A stretch of DNA of 64,000 nt from an uncultured Planctomycetaceae bacterium (GTDB lineage Bacteria > Planctomycetota > Planctomycetia > Planctomycetales > Planctomycetaceae). The position numbers and the translations under genes were made by a program. Below the pieces are notes generated by a model. It worked only from the letters and a program-made list of their open reading frames with translations, ran no database searches and was not told the origin of the DNA. Where the stretch lies: positions 1 to 64,000 of the forward strand of contig CALSLT010000006.1 in assembly GCA_943787265.1 (NCBI GenBank), given 5' to 3'. Numbering within the stretch: position 1 is the stretch's first letter; every line of letters starts with the position of its first letter. Of this stretch, positions 1 through 9,504 are shown one piece after another.

Positions 1-2130
1 TGAGCGATGCACGCTTCCATCAAGATCTTTCGGAAGGCGTTTGTCCAGGCCAATCAGCGAAATTGGCCGATCGCCGATGACTCGTCCAACCAGCGAGGCT
101 TCCGGCCGTGTGAGATCAAGTTCGCCGGAAACGGCCAACATCGCATCGCGAATTGCCTCGGCTTCCAGACGACGTTTGGGCATTCTCCAAAGCAACTTAT
201 TGTCTGGATCAGAAACAAACGCACCTTTTCGCCACATCGACGCCTGACGATACGTTCGAGACAGAACGAGTTCACGAATCATCGTTTTGACCGACCATCC
301 ATTCTCGACGAACCGAAGAGCCAGGTGATCCAAAAGTTGCGAGTGGCTTGGAGGTCGACCGGTCGATCCAAAGTCGTCGACGGTCGCAACAAGGCCTTGG
401 CCAAAGAGGTGCTTCCAGATTCGATTGACCATGACGCGCGAGGTAAGTGGGTGCTTTGGCCGCGTCAGCCATTGTGCAAACTCCAGCCGACCGCTGGCAT
501 CTTTCGGAAACGTTTTCGTTGTCTCTACGCCAAAGGCAGCCGGGAATGCTCGCGCGACGATTTCACCGGGCTGACCAATCTCTCCGCGTTTCAAGATGGG
601 AACGTCAATGACTTTTTCCCGATCCAGCACGCCCATTGCCAGCGGCAGAGCTTTGCCATCCGAACCGACCTTCTCAAGCTGCCCTTCGATTGAACCAGTT
701 CGCCAGAAAATGCGAAGAGCGTCCTGTAACGTAAAAATTCCCGAAGCGTCGCGACCTTCTTTGATCGCTTTGAAAACTGCCGCTCGACCATCCATCTCTT
801 CCTGACGTAGCTTTGCCATGTCGGCTTTGAGCTGTGCGACTTTCTCCGGTTTAATCGACTTATGATAAACGGGAAGGCTGGCCTCATTCGGAAGCGGCAA
901 GGGATCACCGCCGACTCGGTTTGCGGGAGAGACCGCCGTTCCGAAATACGTTTTCGTACTCGCGAAGATGCCGGCCAGCGCGTAGTAGTCTTTCATCGAG
1001 AACGGATCGAACTTGTGATCGTGACAGCGGGCGCAGGCAACAGAACTGCCCAGAATCGCTCGCGTCGTTGTGTCAATTTGCTCGTCCACGATATCAGCCT
1101 GAAACTGCAGCGCGTTCATCGCGTCAAGATTCTTGGTACCGACCGCCAGGAATCCCGTTGCGATCAAAAGGCGTGCTCGTTCCTGCGGAGAATCGAACGA
1201 CAGCAGATCACCAGCCAGTTGCTCGGTCAGGAAACGGTCATACGGGATGTCCGCGTTCACGCTGTCGATAACGTAATCGCGGTAACGCCAGGCGTAAGGA
1301 AAAGAGATGTTGGCGTCCTTGCCGCTTGATTCCGCAAATCGAGCAACATCCAGCCAGTGCCTTCCCCATCGTTCGCCGAACTGTGACGAAGCCAGCAGCT
1401 CGTCGACTTTCGTTGCCAGTGCTTTGTCGACACCTGTTGATTCGGCTTGACTGACAAACTGATCGATCGCGGCTGGCGATGGCGGGAGGCCAGTTAGATC
1501 AAAATAAAGCCGCCGCAACAGCGTCGGCATTCCCGCATCGGCAGAAGGAACCAATCCCTTGTCTTTGAGCTTTGCAAGAACGAAGTGATCGAGATCTCGT
1601 TTCGACCAGATGTCGCCGTCGACTCGCGGAACGGTTGGCTTTACTGGCGCTTGATAAGCCCAGAAATCTCGGCCGGCTTTTCCTGTCGCAGTCGGATCAG
1701 ACGGTGAATCATCGCGAGGGTCGGGTGCACCCATACTGATCCACTTTCGCAGGTCGGCGACGACGGAATCAGGAAGCTTGCGTTTCTGAGGAGGCATTCT
1801 CAGGTCCGGATCAGAATGCGAGATCGCGGTCAGCAACAAACTCTCCTCAGGCGAGTCTGGCACGACGGCTGGTCCGCGATCACCGCCGGCTCGAATGGCA
1901 TCTCGCGAATCAAGCCGCAGACCACCTTCAGCCGATCCGGACTGACTCGAGTGGCACTCGTAGCAATACTTGACGAGTACCGGTCGAATGTTCGATTCAA
2001 AAAAACGAATGCCAGCCGGATCAACCGCAGGCTTCGGATTTGGCTGAGCGGGCAACGCACTCGTCACGAACGTCGTGGCGATTACCACAGCGAACCGAAT
2101 GGTCGACGTCAGATCGTTAGACGATGACAT
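1..2130 (-). CDS. PSCyt1-DUF1549-DUF1553 cytochrome c-like protein (3' end outside window)
   Basis: The reading frame is open from the ATG at 2130 to the window edge, giving 710 residues without a stop, so the gene is truncated by the window and not broken. It starts with a signal peptide-like stretch ending near ALPAQ. A planctomycete cytochrome C (PSCyt1) segment follows, with heme motif CYECH at residues 56-60. The DUF1549 region has a second CxxCH (CARCH, 366-370) in the typical context CARCHDHKFDP, and the last third carries DUF1553-type text (WLTRPKHPLTSRVMVNRIW). These proteins are large, exported and very numerous in planctomycetes. They are thought to take part in extracellular polysaccharide breakdown or electron transfer, but the biochemical role is not established. 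The DUF1501 gene that usually follows would lie beyond the left edge. Confidence 0.9.
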   Translation of the reverse strand, partial: MSSSNDLTSTIRFAVVIATTFVTSALPAQPNPKPAVDPAGIRFFESNIRPVLVKYCYECHSSQSGSAEGGLRLDSRDAIRAGGDRGPAVVPDSPEESLLLTAISHSDPDLRMPPQKRKLPDSVVADLRKWISMGAPDPRDDSPSDPTATGKAGRDFWAYQAPVKPTVPRVDGDIWSKRDLDHFVLAKLKDKGLVPSADAGMPTLLRRLYFDLTGLPPSPAAIDQFVSQAESTGVDKALATKVDELLASSQFGERWGRHWLDVARFAESSGKDANISFPYAWRYRDYVIDSVNADIPYDRFLTEQLAGDLLSFDSPQERARLLIATGFLAVGTKNLDAMNALQFQADIVDEQIDTTTRAILGSSVACARCHDHKFDPFSMKDYYALAGIFASTKTYFGTAVSPANRVGGDPLPLPNEASLPVYHKSIKPEKVAQLKADMAKLRQEEMDGRAAVFKAIKEGRDASGIFTLQDALRIFWRTGSIEGQLEKVGSDGKALPLAMGVLDREKVIDVPILKRGEIGQPGEIVARAFPAAFGVETTKTFPKDASGRLEFAQWLTRPKHPLTSRVMVNRIWKHLFGQGLVATVDDFGSTGRPPSHSQLLDHLALRFVENGWSVKTMIRELVLSRTYRQASMWRKGAFVSDPDNKLLWRMPKRRLEAEAIRDAMLAVSGELDLTRPEASLVGRVIGDRPISLIGLDKRLPKDLDGSVHRS

Positions 2131-2180
2131 AAGTTACAATTCGGGCCATTTGCAGGGTGCTAAGAAACACGACAACAACG

Positions 2181-2939
2181 TCAGTCGCCTTCGAATCTAA
2201 CGTCACTGAGCACAATGTTGGATTCTGACACAACGAATTGTGCAAAACAGTCGTCCATCATAATTGTTCCCGGCCGAGTCACATTGATTTTAATTTGTCC
2301 GTCAACGGCGACCAGTAAACGATTCGGCGTGAGGGCTAGTCGAACGACGACGTCAGATAACGAGTCGCCGCTGCTTCTGTCAGTCACACGCAGCGTTCGC
2401 ATGGTCGAGTTCGCACCGTCGGCGGATTCGGCAAGTGTGATGCCAGTCGGCCTGAGTGACAAACTCGCCCATCGGTTCGAATCACTGTTGAGTAGTCGAA
2501 TCTCGCATTCGATCGGTACATCTTCTTCGGTCGCCGTCTCGGATTCATTTTGCTCTGTGCGACTGAATCGGCATTCGATCACGACGCTGCGATACGGTCT
2601 GAGAAATGTCGCTGGCTGCCCGCTGTCCGATTCGCAGGTCATCGAGTATTCATCGATGCGCCAACCTTTGCACGACCACAGTCTGGAACGAAAAGGGTTT
2701 TCCCAGCTTGTGCGAGCCAGGTCGTCTTCGGTTAGCTGTGACTTTGCGGAAGTGTTGTCGCTATCTGCGGATCCGCTTTCTTCGTCGGCAGAAATCGCAG
2801 TTTCAGATTCTTCAGAAGCAGGCCCCTCTACTCGCACGGCTGGCTTGTCCCGATCCGGTTTCCCGTCTCGAAAGCAGCCAGCCAGCGCCAACGCAACGGC
2901 CAGACTAATCACGACCGCGATGTGAAATGGACGAGTCAT
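2181..2939 (-). CDS. hypothetical lipoprotein
   Basis: A 252-residue protein with a lipoprotein signal peptide: MTRPF start, hydrophobic core and lipobox LALAGC. The next 60 residues are Ser/Glu/Asp-rich and low in complexity. The folded part begins near TSWENPFRS and contains many beta-type stretches (WRIDEYSMTCESDSG, VVIECRFSR, LLVAVDGQIKINV). This resembles the jelly-roll of DUF1080/laminin-G-like proteins but I cannot assign it. A TTG two codons upstream (2945) would add two residues; the ATG at 2939 is the natural choice. It lies 50 bp upstream of the cytochrome gene on the same strand and may be co-transcribed with it. Confidence 0.75.
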   Translation of the reverse strand: MTRPFHIAVVISLAVALALAGCFRDGKPDRDKPAVRVEGPASEESETAISADEESGSADSDNTSAKSQLTEDDLARTSWENPFRSRLWSCKGWRIDEYSMTCESDSGQPATFLRPYRSVVIECRFSRTEQNESETATEEDVPIECEIRLLNSDSNRWASLSLRPTGITLAESADGANSTMRTLRVTDRSSGDSLSDVVVRLALTPNRLLVAVDGQIKINVTRPGTIMMDDCFAQFVVSESNIVLSDVRFEGD

Positions 2940-3135
2940 TAACAACGTCTACCTGGTTCGGAACGAGTCTCAAAGTATCGCGGGCTGATGATTGAACGAG
3001 GTGCTGAGTTTCGAGGCGTAACTCGGCACCTGTCATACCTTGTCAGCATAGCCGACTACGATAGCATGGCCGCCTGACATTCGGCGATGTCTTATTCCGG
3101 TTCACTCGGAAGCATGGCCAGAGACTGCCATTCGC

Positions 3136-3627
3136 ATGACACAATTGACAGGTACCACGGTGTCCGAAATCAAGATCACTATTCGCAACGCGACGCACGA
3201 CGATGCGGAAACGATCGCTGACTTTAACTGCAGACTGGCCGCAGAAACTGAGGACAAACCGCTTGACCCGGAAACCGTTCGCCTGGGCGTGTCGGCTTTG
3301 CTGAGTGATAACCGGCGTGGAAAATACTTCGTGGCGTGTACCAGCGACGGACAGATCGTCGGACAGCTGATGCACACTTTCGAATGGAGCGACTGGCGGA
3401 ACGGAGACATCTGGTGGCTGCAGAGTGTCTATGTTCATGCCGACTATCGACGGCAGGGAGTCTTTCGAAAACTGCATCAACATCTTGAGCAACTTGCCGA
3501 GTCGACTCCGGGCGTTGTTGGCCTGCGGCTCTACGTTGAGAACGAAAATGATCGCGCGCAGGAGACGTATCGTTCACTCGGTTTCGTCGAGCCAGGTTAC
3601 CGAGTGATGGAGCGAATGTTTAACTGA
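3136..3627 (+). CDS. GNAT family N-acetyltransferase
   Basis: A 163-residue protein covering a single GNAT fold. It begins with ITIRNATHDDAETIADF (beta 1/alpha 1), has the central strand WWLQSVYVHADYRRQGVF, which is motif A with the acetyl-CoA pyrophosphate loop in the form RRQGVF, and ends with the motif B text RLYVENENDRAQETYRSLGF. The substrate cannot be told from sequence. A GTG at 3160 is an alternative start that would remove eight weakly conserved residues. The gene stands alone: it is divergent from the lipoprotein upstream and convergent with the frame-broken gene downstream. Confidence 0.88.
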   Translation: MTQLTGTTVSEIKITIRNATHDDAETIADFNCRLAAETEDKPLDPETVRLGVSALLSDNRRGKYFVACTSDGQIVGQLMHTFEWSDWRNGDIWWLQSVYVHADYRRQGVFRKLHQHLEQLAESTPGVVGLRLYVENENDRAQETYRSLGFVEPGYRVMERMFN

Positions 3628-3694
3628 GCATGAATTATTTTGGTCGCGGCGGCGAGGAGATGCGAATTCCCCCTCACCCGCGGCTGAGACCGCG

Positions 3695-3719
3695 ACCTCT
3701 CCCCCCAAGGGGGCGAGGT
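3695..3719. repeat. short palindromic intergenic repeat (CCTC/GAGG type)
   Basis: Near-perfect inverted repeat with arms ACCTCTCCCCC and GGGGGCGAGGT around CAA, lying between two convergent genes. A close copy is at 13797-13820. There is no U-tract, so it is a repeat family member more than a textbook terminator, although it could serve both convergent transcripts. Confidence 0.6.
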
Positions 3720-3728
3720 GACACTTAA

Positions 3729-4764
3729 TTAATTTTTAGACGTTAGCTGGTCGAGAGCTTTGCGGGCCTGCGTGCTGGCGGCCGCGTAGGCGTAGCGGTC
3801 GAGGACTTCCGCATAAAGTTTGCCGGCATCTTTACGGAGCCCGATTCTTGTCAGTGCCTGGCCAGCCAGCAGCAGACTTTCGGCACTGATCGGGTGCTCG
3901 GAGTCGTGAATCAACGGCACTTTCAAAAATGTTGCGGCAGCGAATTCAAAGTCCTGCCGAACGACATAACCTCGACTCAACACAAAAGTGGGACCTGGAC
4001 GCAAGGCGGGTTCCAGACTCGCAACTGCAGCGTCCCATCGTTGCAAATTGAAATCTGTGACATCTCCCGATCGGATTTGCAATCGGCGGCGTTGCCAACT
4101 GGCGAGTTGCCGAATTCGTTCGGGGGGAGTTCTCGCCAGTTCGTTCAGCACGGCAAAGGCTGCCTCGCCATGTCCCGGATCAAAGAAGAGCCAGCTTGCC
4201 GCGAGAAGCCGGGGCGAGCGGCTTCTCGTCCTGCAGCCAGGCGATCGCGGCCGTTCGAGTTTCGCCGTCAACGATATCGTCGTTCCACAGCAGCGGGATC
4301 AGGTCCATGTGAGCGGTTTCGGAATCGCTTTCGAACAGCAACTGAAATCGCGTACCGGCAGTGAGGAAGTCGTTTCGCTTGAGTGCGCATCGAACGAGCA
4401 TTGTCAGAATTTCGCGGCGCATCCAGATCCGGGGCTCTGAGTTGATGGCTTCAGTGAATTGAAATTCTGCGTCGCGAGTCTTTCCGTCGTTGAAGGCTTT
4501 GATCCCGACCTTCTGCGCCGTTGTCTGTGCCGTCCTAACGGTAATGACGTTGGCCGCTTTGATCTCGAACGGCTTGCTGCTCGCTGCCTGTTTGGCGGTC
4601 AGCTTGCTGCCTGTGTAATCGAGAATCTGACAACGAACCGTTATTCGACTGCCTGGAGTTGAGCCTCGCTGTACGACTTCGTCGCTGTACTGAGCGACGG
4701 CGCACCGGCTGACGGTCAGAATCAGCAGAAAACAGAATTGAAGGCGGCTTCTGACTGCCCGCAT
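3729..4764 (-). pseudogene. exported helical-repeat (TPR-like) protein, broken by one frameshift
   Basis: Two overlapping minus-strand frames form one protein. The first (4764 to about 4210) starts with a signal peptide (MRAVRSRLQFCFLLIL, cleavage near VAQ) after AAAGGCGAG. It runs through an SH3-like segment into helices ending TAAIAWLQDEKPLAPASR. The second continues LLAASWLFFDPGHGEAAFAVL and runs to the stop at 3729 with TPR-like helices. Removing one C from the CCCC run near 4211-4214 joins them at EKPLA. The break sits in the loop of a 9-bp perfect hairpin (arms 4202-4210 and 4220-4228). Joined length would be about 344 residues. It is the last gene of a likely operon with the VWA and LolA-like genes (gap 67 bp). 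It could be a true pseudogene or a sequence error. Confidence 0.7.
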
Positions 4765-4831
4765 CGAACTCGCCTTTCAATCCGTCGAAATGAGTCTTCG
4801 GTCACACTGGCGATTACATCGTCGACGTTGA

Positions 4832-5872
4832 TTATCGATTGCCAAATTTTGTCACGTCGCGGTAGCGATAACTGCCACCGTTTTCGCGAGCGAGCTTCTT
4901 GAGGAAGTTGTCGACAGGAAGGTTTCCTCCTCGACCGAACTCGATAGTGTGGATGGCTGTCTTGCCTCGATTGATCTGCTTGATTTCGTTGAGGTCTGCG
5001 GCTGACATGATCGGTTGCTCGGCGTCTGTCAGCAGGAAGATATTTTCCGGGCTGTAGCCCAGAGCTTTTTTCAGAGCGGGCATGTGAGCCGTGCCGCCGT
5101 CAGGACCGATGCCGCTCAGGTACTGACGTGCCTGGTTCTTGCGAATGTCAGTTGCCCACCATGTGGTAGGCGGACGGTTGCTCAGCGTCATTTCTCGATA
5201 AGTCGTATTGTAAAAAATCACCTGAAATTGCTGTGTGGAATCGAGACTTTGCAGACTCGCTGCGACTTCACCTTTAGCCACCGAAAGCTGATGGTAGGAG
5301 CCCATGCTGCTTGAGTAGTCGACGACGTAAACGAATTTGCTTCCCGCAGCTTTGATGTCAAAGAACGATGTCTCACCGTGTTTCGTTGATTGCGTCGTCG
5401 CGGCGACCGGAGCGCCCTCGGTTGATTCAAAAACGTTGGCAGCAGCAGCCGGCGCTGGCATGCTTACAGCCTGGCCCGCTCCAATGACCGATGGCGTATC
5501 CAGTTCGGGAAGGTTGACCAGGTCGCTCGGTAAATTATCCAAACTCTCGGCCGCGGCTTCGGCAAGCTCGGCTTCGGTTGGAACGGTTTCCGTGTTGGCC
5601 TGCGAGAGTTCTGGGGCTGGTGGTTCGGCTGTTTCTTCCGCGACGTTGTTTTCTTCCTGCTCAGCAGCGTCTTTGACATAGATGCCGACATCGCGGAAGT
5701 TTTCTTCACTCGCGCCAGACTGACCTTGTTCGCAACTTTGCAGTCCAGCCGCAAAGCAGAACATCAGCGTGCCGTGGAGGCAGATCGAAACAATCCAGCT
5801 CGGAGCAGTCGGCTGATCCGGCGTCGCTTTGAAATCCAGCTTCGGCGGTGTCCATCGGCGTTTTCTGGACAT
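4832..5872 (-). CDS. membrane-anchored VWA-domain protein
   Basis: A 346-residue protein. It starts MSRKRRWTPPKLDF and has one membrane segment at about residues 27-45 (WIVSICLHGTLMFCFAAGL), so the rest should lie outside the cytoplasmic membrane. An acidic Pro/Ala/Glu-rich linker follows (about 60-150). The C-terminal half is a von Willebrand factor A domain with metal-site motif DYSSSMG (DxSxS) after FVYVV, then VIFYNTTY and LLTDAEQP. The architecture resembles planctomycete VWA proteins placed next to ExbD/TolQ-type or envelope genes. A TTG at 5878 is an alternative start. It lies between the LolA-like gene (58 bp upstream) and the frame-broken TPR-like gene, probably one transcript. Confidence 0.85.
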   Translation of the reverse strand: MSRKRRWTPPKLDFKATPDQPTAPSWIVSICLHGTLMFCFAAGLQSCEQGQSGASEENFRDVGIYVKDAAEQEENNVAEETAEPPAPELSQANTETVPTEAELAEAAAESLDNLPSDLVNLPELDTPSVIGAGQAVSMPAPAAAANVFESTEGAPVAATTQSTKHGETSFFDIKAAGSKFVYVVDYSSSMGSYHQLSVAKGEVAASLQSLDSTQQFQVIFYNTTYREMTLSNRPPTTWWATDIRKNQARQYLSGIGPDGGTAHMPALKKALGYSPENIFLLTDAEQPIMSAADLNEIKQINRGKTAIHTIEFGRGGNLPVDNFLKKLARENGGSYRYRDVTKFGNR

Positions 5873-5930
5873 GATCAATTCTGACTTAGCGAGTCAAATA
5901 TGAGTTATCGGTTACTCGGTAGCAGACTGC

Positions 5931-6935
5931 TCAGATGGTGTTCCGGGGGTACTTTCCTGCTCCGGCGGGTTTGAAGCGATTGATGTAGGCCTGGGTGACG
6001 TCTTGCCGGGCGACTTTTTCTGGCGGGGTGTAGTTGAAGGCGTCTTCGGCGAGTTCGACATCCCAGCGGACATCGACAAAGTCCAGAGTGACCATCGGTC
6101 GGCGGGTGCCATCCTCTGAACGCTTCAGATACAGAATGCGGCGAGGGAACAGAGATTCCTGCTCGAAGTAGATACGGACCTGATCCGGCACGAAGGCTGG
6201 TAGCGGTTGTTTCGGATCGGGGTCGGGCCCGAGAAATTTCGAACGGAAGTTTTTCTTCCAGCCGCCTTCGATCACGACAAAGGTCTGCTCATTGACGTCC
6301 TGGTCCCATTGCTTTTCGAGTTGAACGGACTTCTGGATGCCTGCCAGCAATCCGGGCAAGCCACCGAGTCCCAGTTCCGCTGTAAGCAGGTTTTGCGGAG
6401 TCTTTCCGGCCGAGCTGGCGGCGGTCAGGATCTGACGAACGTTGCGACGTGTGACTCGTTCTTCTGCTCCGATGGTCTGATGCGTCCACAAAATCTGGCC
6501 GTCGCAGACTTCGACCAGGTGAGCTTCGGTGTTTCCAACCTGAAGGTCGTACTCAAGCCGAAGTTTCAGATCAGTTCCCTGAAGATAGCTGCCTTTCATG
6601 CGGAATCTTCGCAGGCCGAGATCAACGGTTTCGACCATTTCAGCCTGGACCGAGCGGTACGAAATCAGCCGGTCTCGGGCGGAGCCCAAGGTGACCAGTG
6701 CTGAGCCGCCGGACTTTTCATTCCGTCGAGCGACCGCCGGCTTCTTGTCGGCATCGTCACCGGCCGGCGTCGGAGCCGTTTCCGGCCCAGCTGGCGCTTT
6801 TGAGGAAGTCGCGGCATCCGGCTTGGCAGCATCGGAGTTCGCGTCCTGTCCGTGGGCGCCGGAGAGCGAAATAAAGACGCAAACCGTTACTGCAGAAAGA
6901 AATGCGGCGAATGTTAAACGAGGAAGACTTTTCAT
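5931..6935 (-). CDS. exported LolA-like outer-membrane lipoprotein-sorting domain protein
   Basis: A 334-residue protein with a signal peptide (MKSLPRLTFAAFLSAV, cleavage near AHGQ), then an Ala/Pro/Asp-rich linker to about residue 75. The domain that follows (ARDRLISYRSVQAEMVETVDL, later GSYLQGTDLKLRLEYDL and VCDGQILWTHQ) has the order of the LolA/LolB-like half-barrel: helix with YRS, strands of an inner sheet, then the C-terminal strands RRILYLKRSEDG and VTLDFVDVRWDV. Proteins of this kind bind lipids or lipoproteins in the periplasm; the ligand is unknown here. It is the first gene of the probable minus-strand operon that continues with the VWA protein. Confidence 0.78.
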   Translation of the reverse strand: MKSLPRLTFAAFLSAVTVCVFISLSGAHGQDANSDAAKPDAATSSKAPAGPETAPTPAGDDADKKPAVARRNEKSGGSALVTLGSARDRLISYRSVQAEMVETVDLGLRRFRMKGSYLQGTDLKLRLEYDLQVGNTEAHLVEVCDGQILWTHQTIGAEERVTRRNVRQILTAASSAGKTPQNLLTAELGLGGLPGLLAGIQKSVQLEKQWDQDVNEQTFVVIEGGWKKNFRSKFLGPDPDPKQPLPAFVPDQVRIYFEQESLFPRRILYLKRSEDGTRRPMVTLDFVDVRWDVELAEDAFNYTPPEKVARQDVTQAYINRFKPAGAGKYPRNTI

Positions 6936-7280
6936 GTTATGCCGAAATTAACGGATTTGCCAAAGATTCCAGTCGAAGCGGTCCGACAAAGAGGGAAGTG
7001 ATGCCGTTTCGTGGCGTCGCTCCGCTCGCTTTGCGGCAATGTTCGATCGACAGCTCGTCAATCAGGCATCGCCGGAACGCAGCTCAGATTCCCCATCTTA
7101 GTGGGACGCCGGCCGCCAGGTCGACGGCAAAGACGGCAATAGCAAACACCGGCTGCAGTTGATCTTCCGGAGATCCGGATGTGACCGCTGTGGCTCCCAT
7201 TTTACGTTCAGTCTGGTGATATCCGGCAGGGGGGAACCTGCCGGCCGGATCACCGCGCACTCTGGTCGCGAGGCAAACTG
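6936..7280. other. divergent intergenic region, no gene seen
   Basis: Non-coding space between the LolA-like gene (minus) and the lipoprotein operon (plus). It must hold both promoters, but no convincing -35/-10 pair or palindrome was recognised. Short open frames here lack a plausible start and family text. Confidence 0.4.
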
Positions 7281-8432
7281 ATGAGACTCTATTTTCTGGC
7301 ACTCGGCACGATTCTCGTAGTCTGTATAGGCTGTCAGCTCGACGGCCAACAGATTGTGGACAGGGGCGAGCACGTCGCCCCCCCCGCACACATGATGGCC
7401 CATCCCGGGCCAATGGTTGACGGTCCCGGCCCGGGCGTCATGCCAATGATGGGACCTCCGCCGCAGCGGTCGTTCCAGGCCGAAAAGACTCAGGTTCGGT
7501 TTACGGGCCCCGTAGGAATGAGCATCGGCTGGCAGGTTGGACCCGGCTATGCCGAAAACCAGCTCACCACACCCGCTCGTTACAACTACGTTCAGGGAGC
7601 CACCTACCGGCTTAAACTGACGAGCATTCCTGGCCGCGAGGGGTTGACTGTCTACCCGACGCTGCAGGTGTACCCGGGCCATCCGACGACGGATGCGTAC
7701 CTTGGTCACAACAGCACGCCGCTGGAGATCACCGACGAAGACCTCGACCAGGTCGAGAGCAACAACTACGTCACCAAAGTGATCTACCTGCCGGATCCGA
7801 AGTTCCAGGAACTGGCAATCGCTGGTGTCGAGACGCTTGTCTCAACACGACTTGATCCAGGTGTCGACCCGGTCTCAGAAGCCGAACGTCGCGGAACGAT
7901 TATGGTCGTTCTCCGCATGGGCAACATGGACCTCGAAATGCCAAACAACTCCATCCCGCCGGGAGCACCTGGTGGCGTCGAGCAGGTTTCATACTGGAGT
8001 GCCGACGGCGATGCCGGTCAGCACGTTCCACCGATGCCGATTGCGTTCGACGGTGCTGGTTCAGTGCCAGGCCCGATGATGGTTGGCGGACCGGGTGGTC
8101 CTGGCCGTCCATCGATCAACCCGATCTCTGGCGTTGGCGGAACTCCAATGTGGGGCATGCCGATGACGTCAACTCCGATCGGCCTGCCAGGCCCGGCACA
8201 TCTTCCGCTGGGGCGACCGGCTGGCCTGCAGTCTCACACGATTCGAAATCTGTCGAAGCATGAGATGCCAGACCCGACCGATCACCTCTTGATCGACGTG
8301 AAGCACAACCCTGGATACCGCATGCCGAAACCGGTCAAGCATATCCAGTACGAAGAGAACCATCCGATCTTCAGCCCAGGCGAAGTGAGCTATCCGAAGT
8401 TCGCTAACCCAGGCTGGCCACCGACTCACTAG
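7281..8432 (+). CDS. lipoprotein, planctomycete surface family (paralogue of the next gene)
   Basis: A 383-residue lipoprotein with lipobox VVCIGC (Cys18). A Pro/Met/Gly-rich segment follows (about 35-75). The conserved domain spans about residues 75-215: [46 protein letters not shown], then [23 protein letters not shown]. The C-terminal third is again Gly/Pro/Met-rich. The same domain order is found in the 8728-9504 product (YRLK, YPT, the D-D-I/L-D helix, then VTKVIYL), so the two arose by duplication. The function is unknown; placement suggests an outer cell-surface or periplasmic coat role. It is the first gene of a three-gene operon ending at the 11264 terminator; the 295 bp to the next gene hold nothing recognisable. 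Confidence 0.8.
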   Translation: MRLYFLALGTILVVCIGCQLDGQQIVDRGEHVAPPAHMMAHPGPMVDGPGPGVMPMMGPPPQRSFQAEKTQVRFTGPVGMSIGWQVGPGYAENQLTTPARYNYVQGATYRLKLTSIPGREGLTVYPTLQVYPGHPTTDAYLGHNSTPLEITDEDLDQVESNNYVTKVIYLPDPKFQELAIAGVETLVSTRLDPGVDPVSEAERRGTIMVVLRMGNMDLEMPNNSIPPGAPGGVEQVSYWSADGDAGQHVPPMPIAFDGAGSVPGPMMVGGPGGPGRPSINPISGVGGTPMWGMPMTSTPIGLPGPAHLPLGRPAGLQSHTIRNLSKHEMPDPTDHLLIDVKHNPGYRMPKPVKHIQYEENHPIFSPGEVSYPKFANPGWPPTH

Positions 8433-8727
8433 TCGGTAGCAGAAGCTCATTCGTCTGACCGGCGGTGAGCAAACGAGCGGAGTTCTCTCGACCAGAGACG
8501 GAATGTTCGGCAGCTCGGCAATCGAGCCGAGCTGCTGGACTCTTCTGGTCAATGCTTCATCCGAGTCACCAAACAACCGATCCAGATTTCCAACCACTGC
8601 GGCACCGAAACCAGAGTCTAAATTCTTCACAGATCAACTCTGCGTTCTCCGTGCCGCTGTGGCAGGAAATCTTTCACGAACGACCTCAGTTTTCGAATTC
8701 CAATTTCCGATCTGGAGATGTCAGTCG

Positions 8728-9504
8728 ATGCTGCTTCCGCCCGTCAGAACACAACGCCCGTTGATGCTGGTGCTCGTTCTGGCATCGTCACTGCTGATCG
8801 CAGATCGAGCGAACGCCCAGGTCGTTCCGCCGTATGGGCAGTTTCAGCCACTGAATCAAAACCTGACGCCGGGCACGGCTGGCCATTGGGCCGCTCTTGC
8901 CGGCAAGGGCGGAAGTAACTGGTCGCAGCCGCTGAAGATCACGCTCGATGGCGGCGGAGACGTCACCGTCTATCACAGCCGACCAATTCGAGAAGCGACG
9001 CACAAGTCACCTGCTCAGCTCGGCGTACGAGTCGGTCATCTTTACCGGCTGAAAGTCAGCAACATGCCCGATCTGCCAGGCGTCGAGATCTACCCCACGA
9101 TCGAAATTGTCGACCGCTTGCACCCGCCGACCGGTAAGAAGCACGACTTTCCGATTCCCGTTTACATCGACCGCGACGATATCGACTCGGCGATCTCGGG
9201 AAATCTGGTAACGCGAGTTGTCTACATCGAGCAGCCGCAACTGGCCGCTCCGTTTGCACTCGACTCCTCGACTCGAGTTCGGACCTTACTTCCCGCTCAG
9301 AACGTACTCGCCCAGGCCGACCGCTACGGTCGGCCCGCAGTGATCGTCCGAGTCGGCGGTCGACTTCCATCAGCACATGGCGAAAGCCCGACGTTCTACG
9401 GAACCGGTGGCCCGATCACGGCATCGCGACCGAGCGTGCTGCCAGCAGCTCAGCATGCCGAATTGAAATCTTCCGTCCCGCAAAACGGGAGCACGACCGA
9501 ATGA
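8728..9504 (+). CDS. exported protein, paralogue of the preceding lipoprotein
   Basis: A 258-residue protein beginning at ATG 8728, preceded by GGAG at 8713-8716. The frame is open further upstream, but only this start gives a clean signal peptide (MLLPPVRTQRPLMLVLV, cleavage near ANAQ). The body matches the neighbouring lipoprotein: GVRVGHLYRLKVSNMPDLPG, EIYPTIEIVDRL, RDDIDSAISGNLVTRVVYIE. It lacks a lipobox and so is probably soluble or matrix-bound. Its stop overlaps the start of the following gene (ATGA at 9501-9504), a sign of translational coupling. Confidence 0.8.
   Translation: MLLPPVRTQRPLMLVLVLASSLLIADRANAQVVPPYGQFQPLNQNLTPGTAGHWAALAGKGGSNWSQPLKITLDGGGDVTVYHSRPIREATHKSPAQLGVRVGHLYRLKVSNMPDLPGVEIYPTIEIVDRLHPPTGKKHDFPIPVYIDRDDIDSAISGNLVTRVVYIEQPQLAAPFALDSSTRVRTLLPAQNVLAQADRYGRPAVIVRVGGRLPSAHGESPTFYGTGGPITASRPSVLPAAQHAELKSSVPQNGSTTE

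Noticed and set aside
2215..2925. 236-residue open frame antisense to the lipoprotein
   Set aside because: It is the complement of a well-formed lipoprotein gene with a signal peptide and lipobox; the antisense text is Ser/Arg-rich with no family match.
7098..7709. 203-residue minus-strand frame overlapping the first lipoprotein gene
   Set aside because: It runs antisense to a coding region with clear conserved motifs and shows arginine-rich shadow composition.
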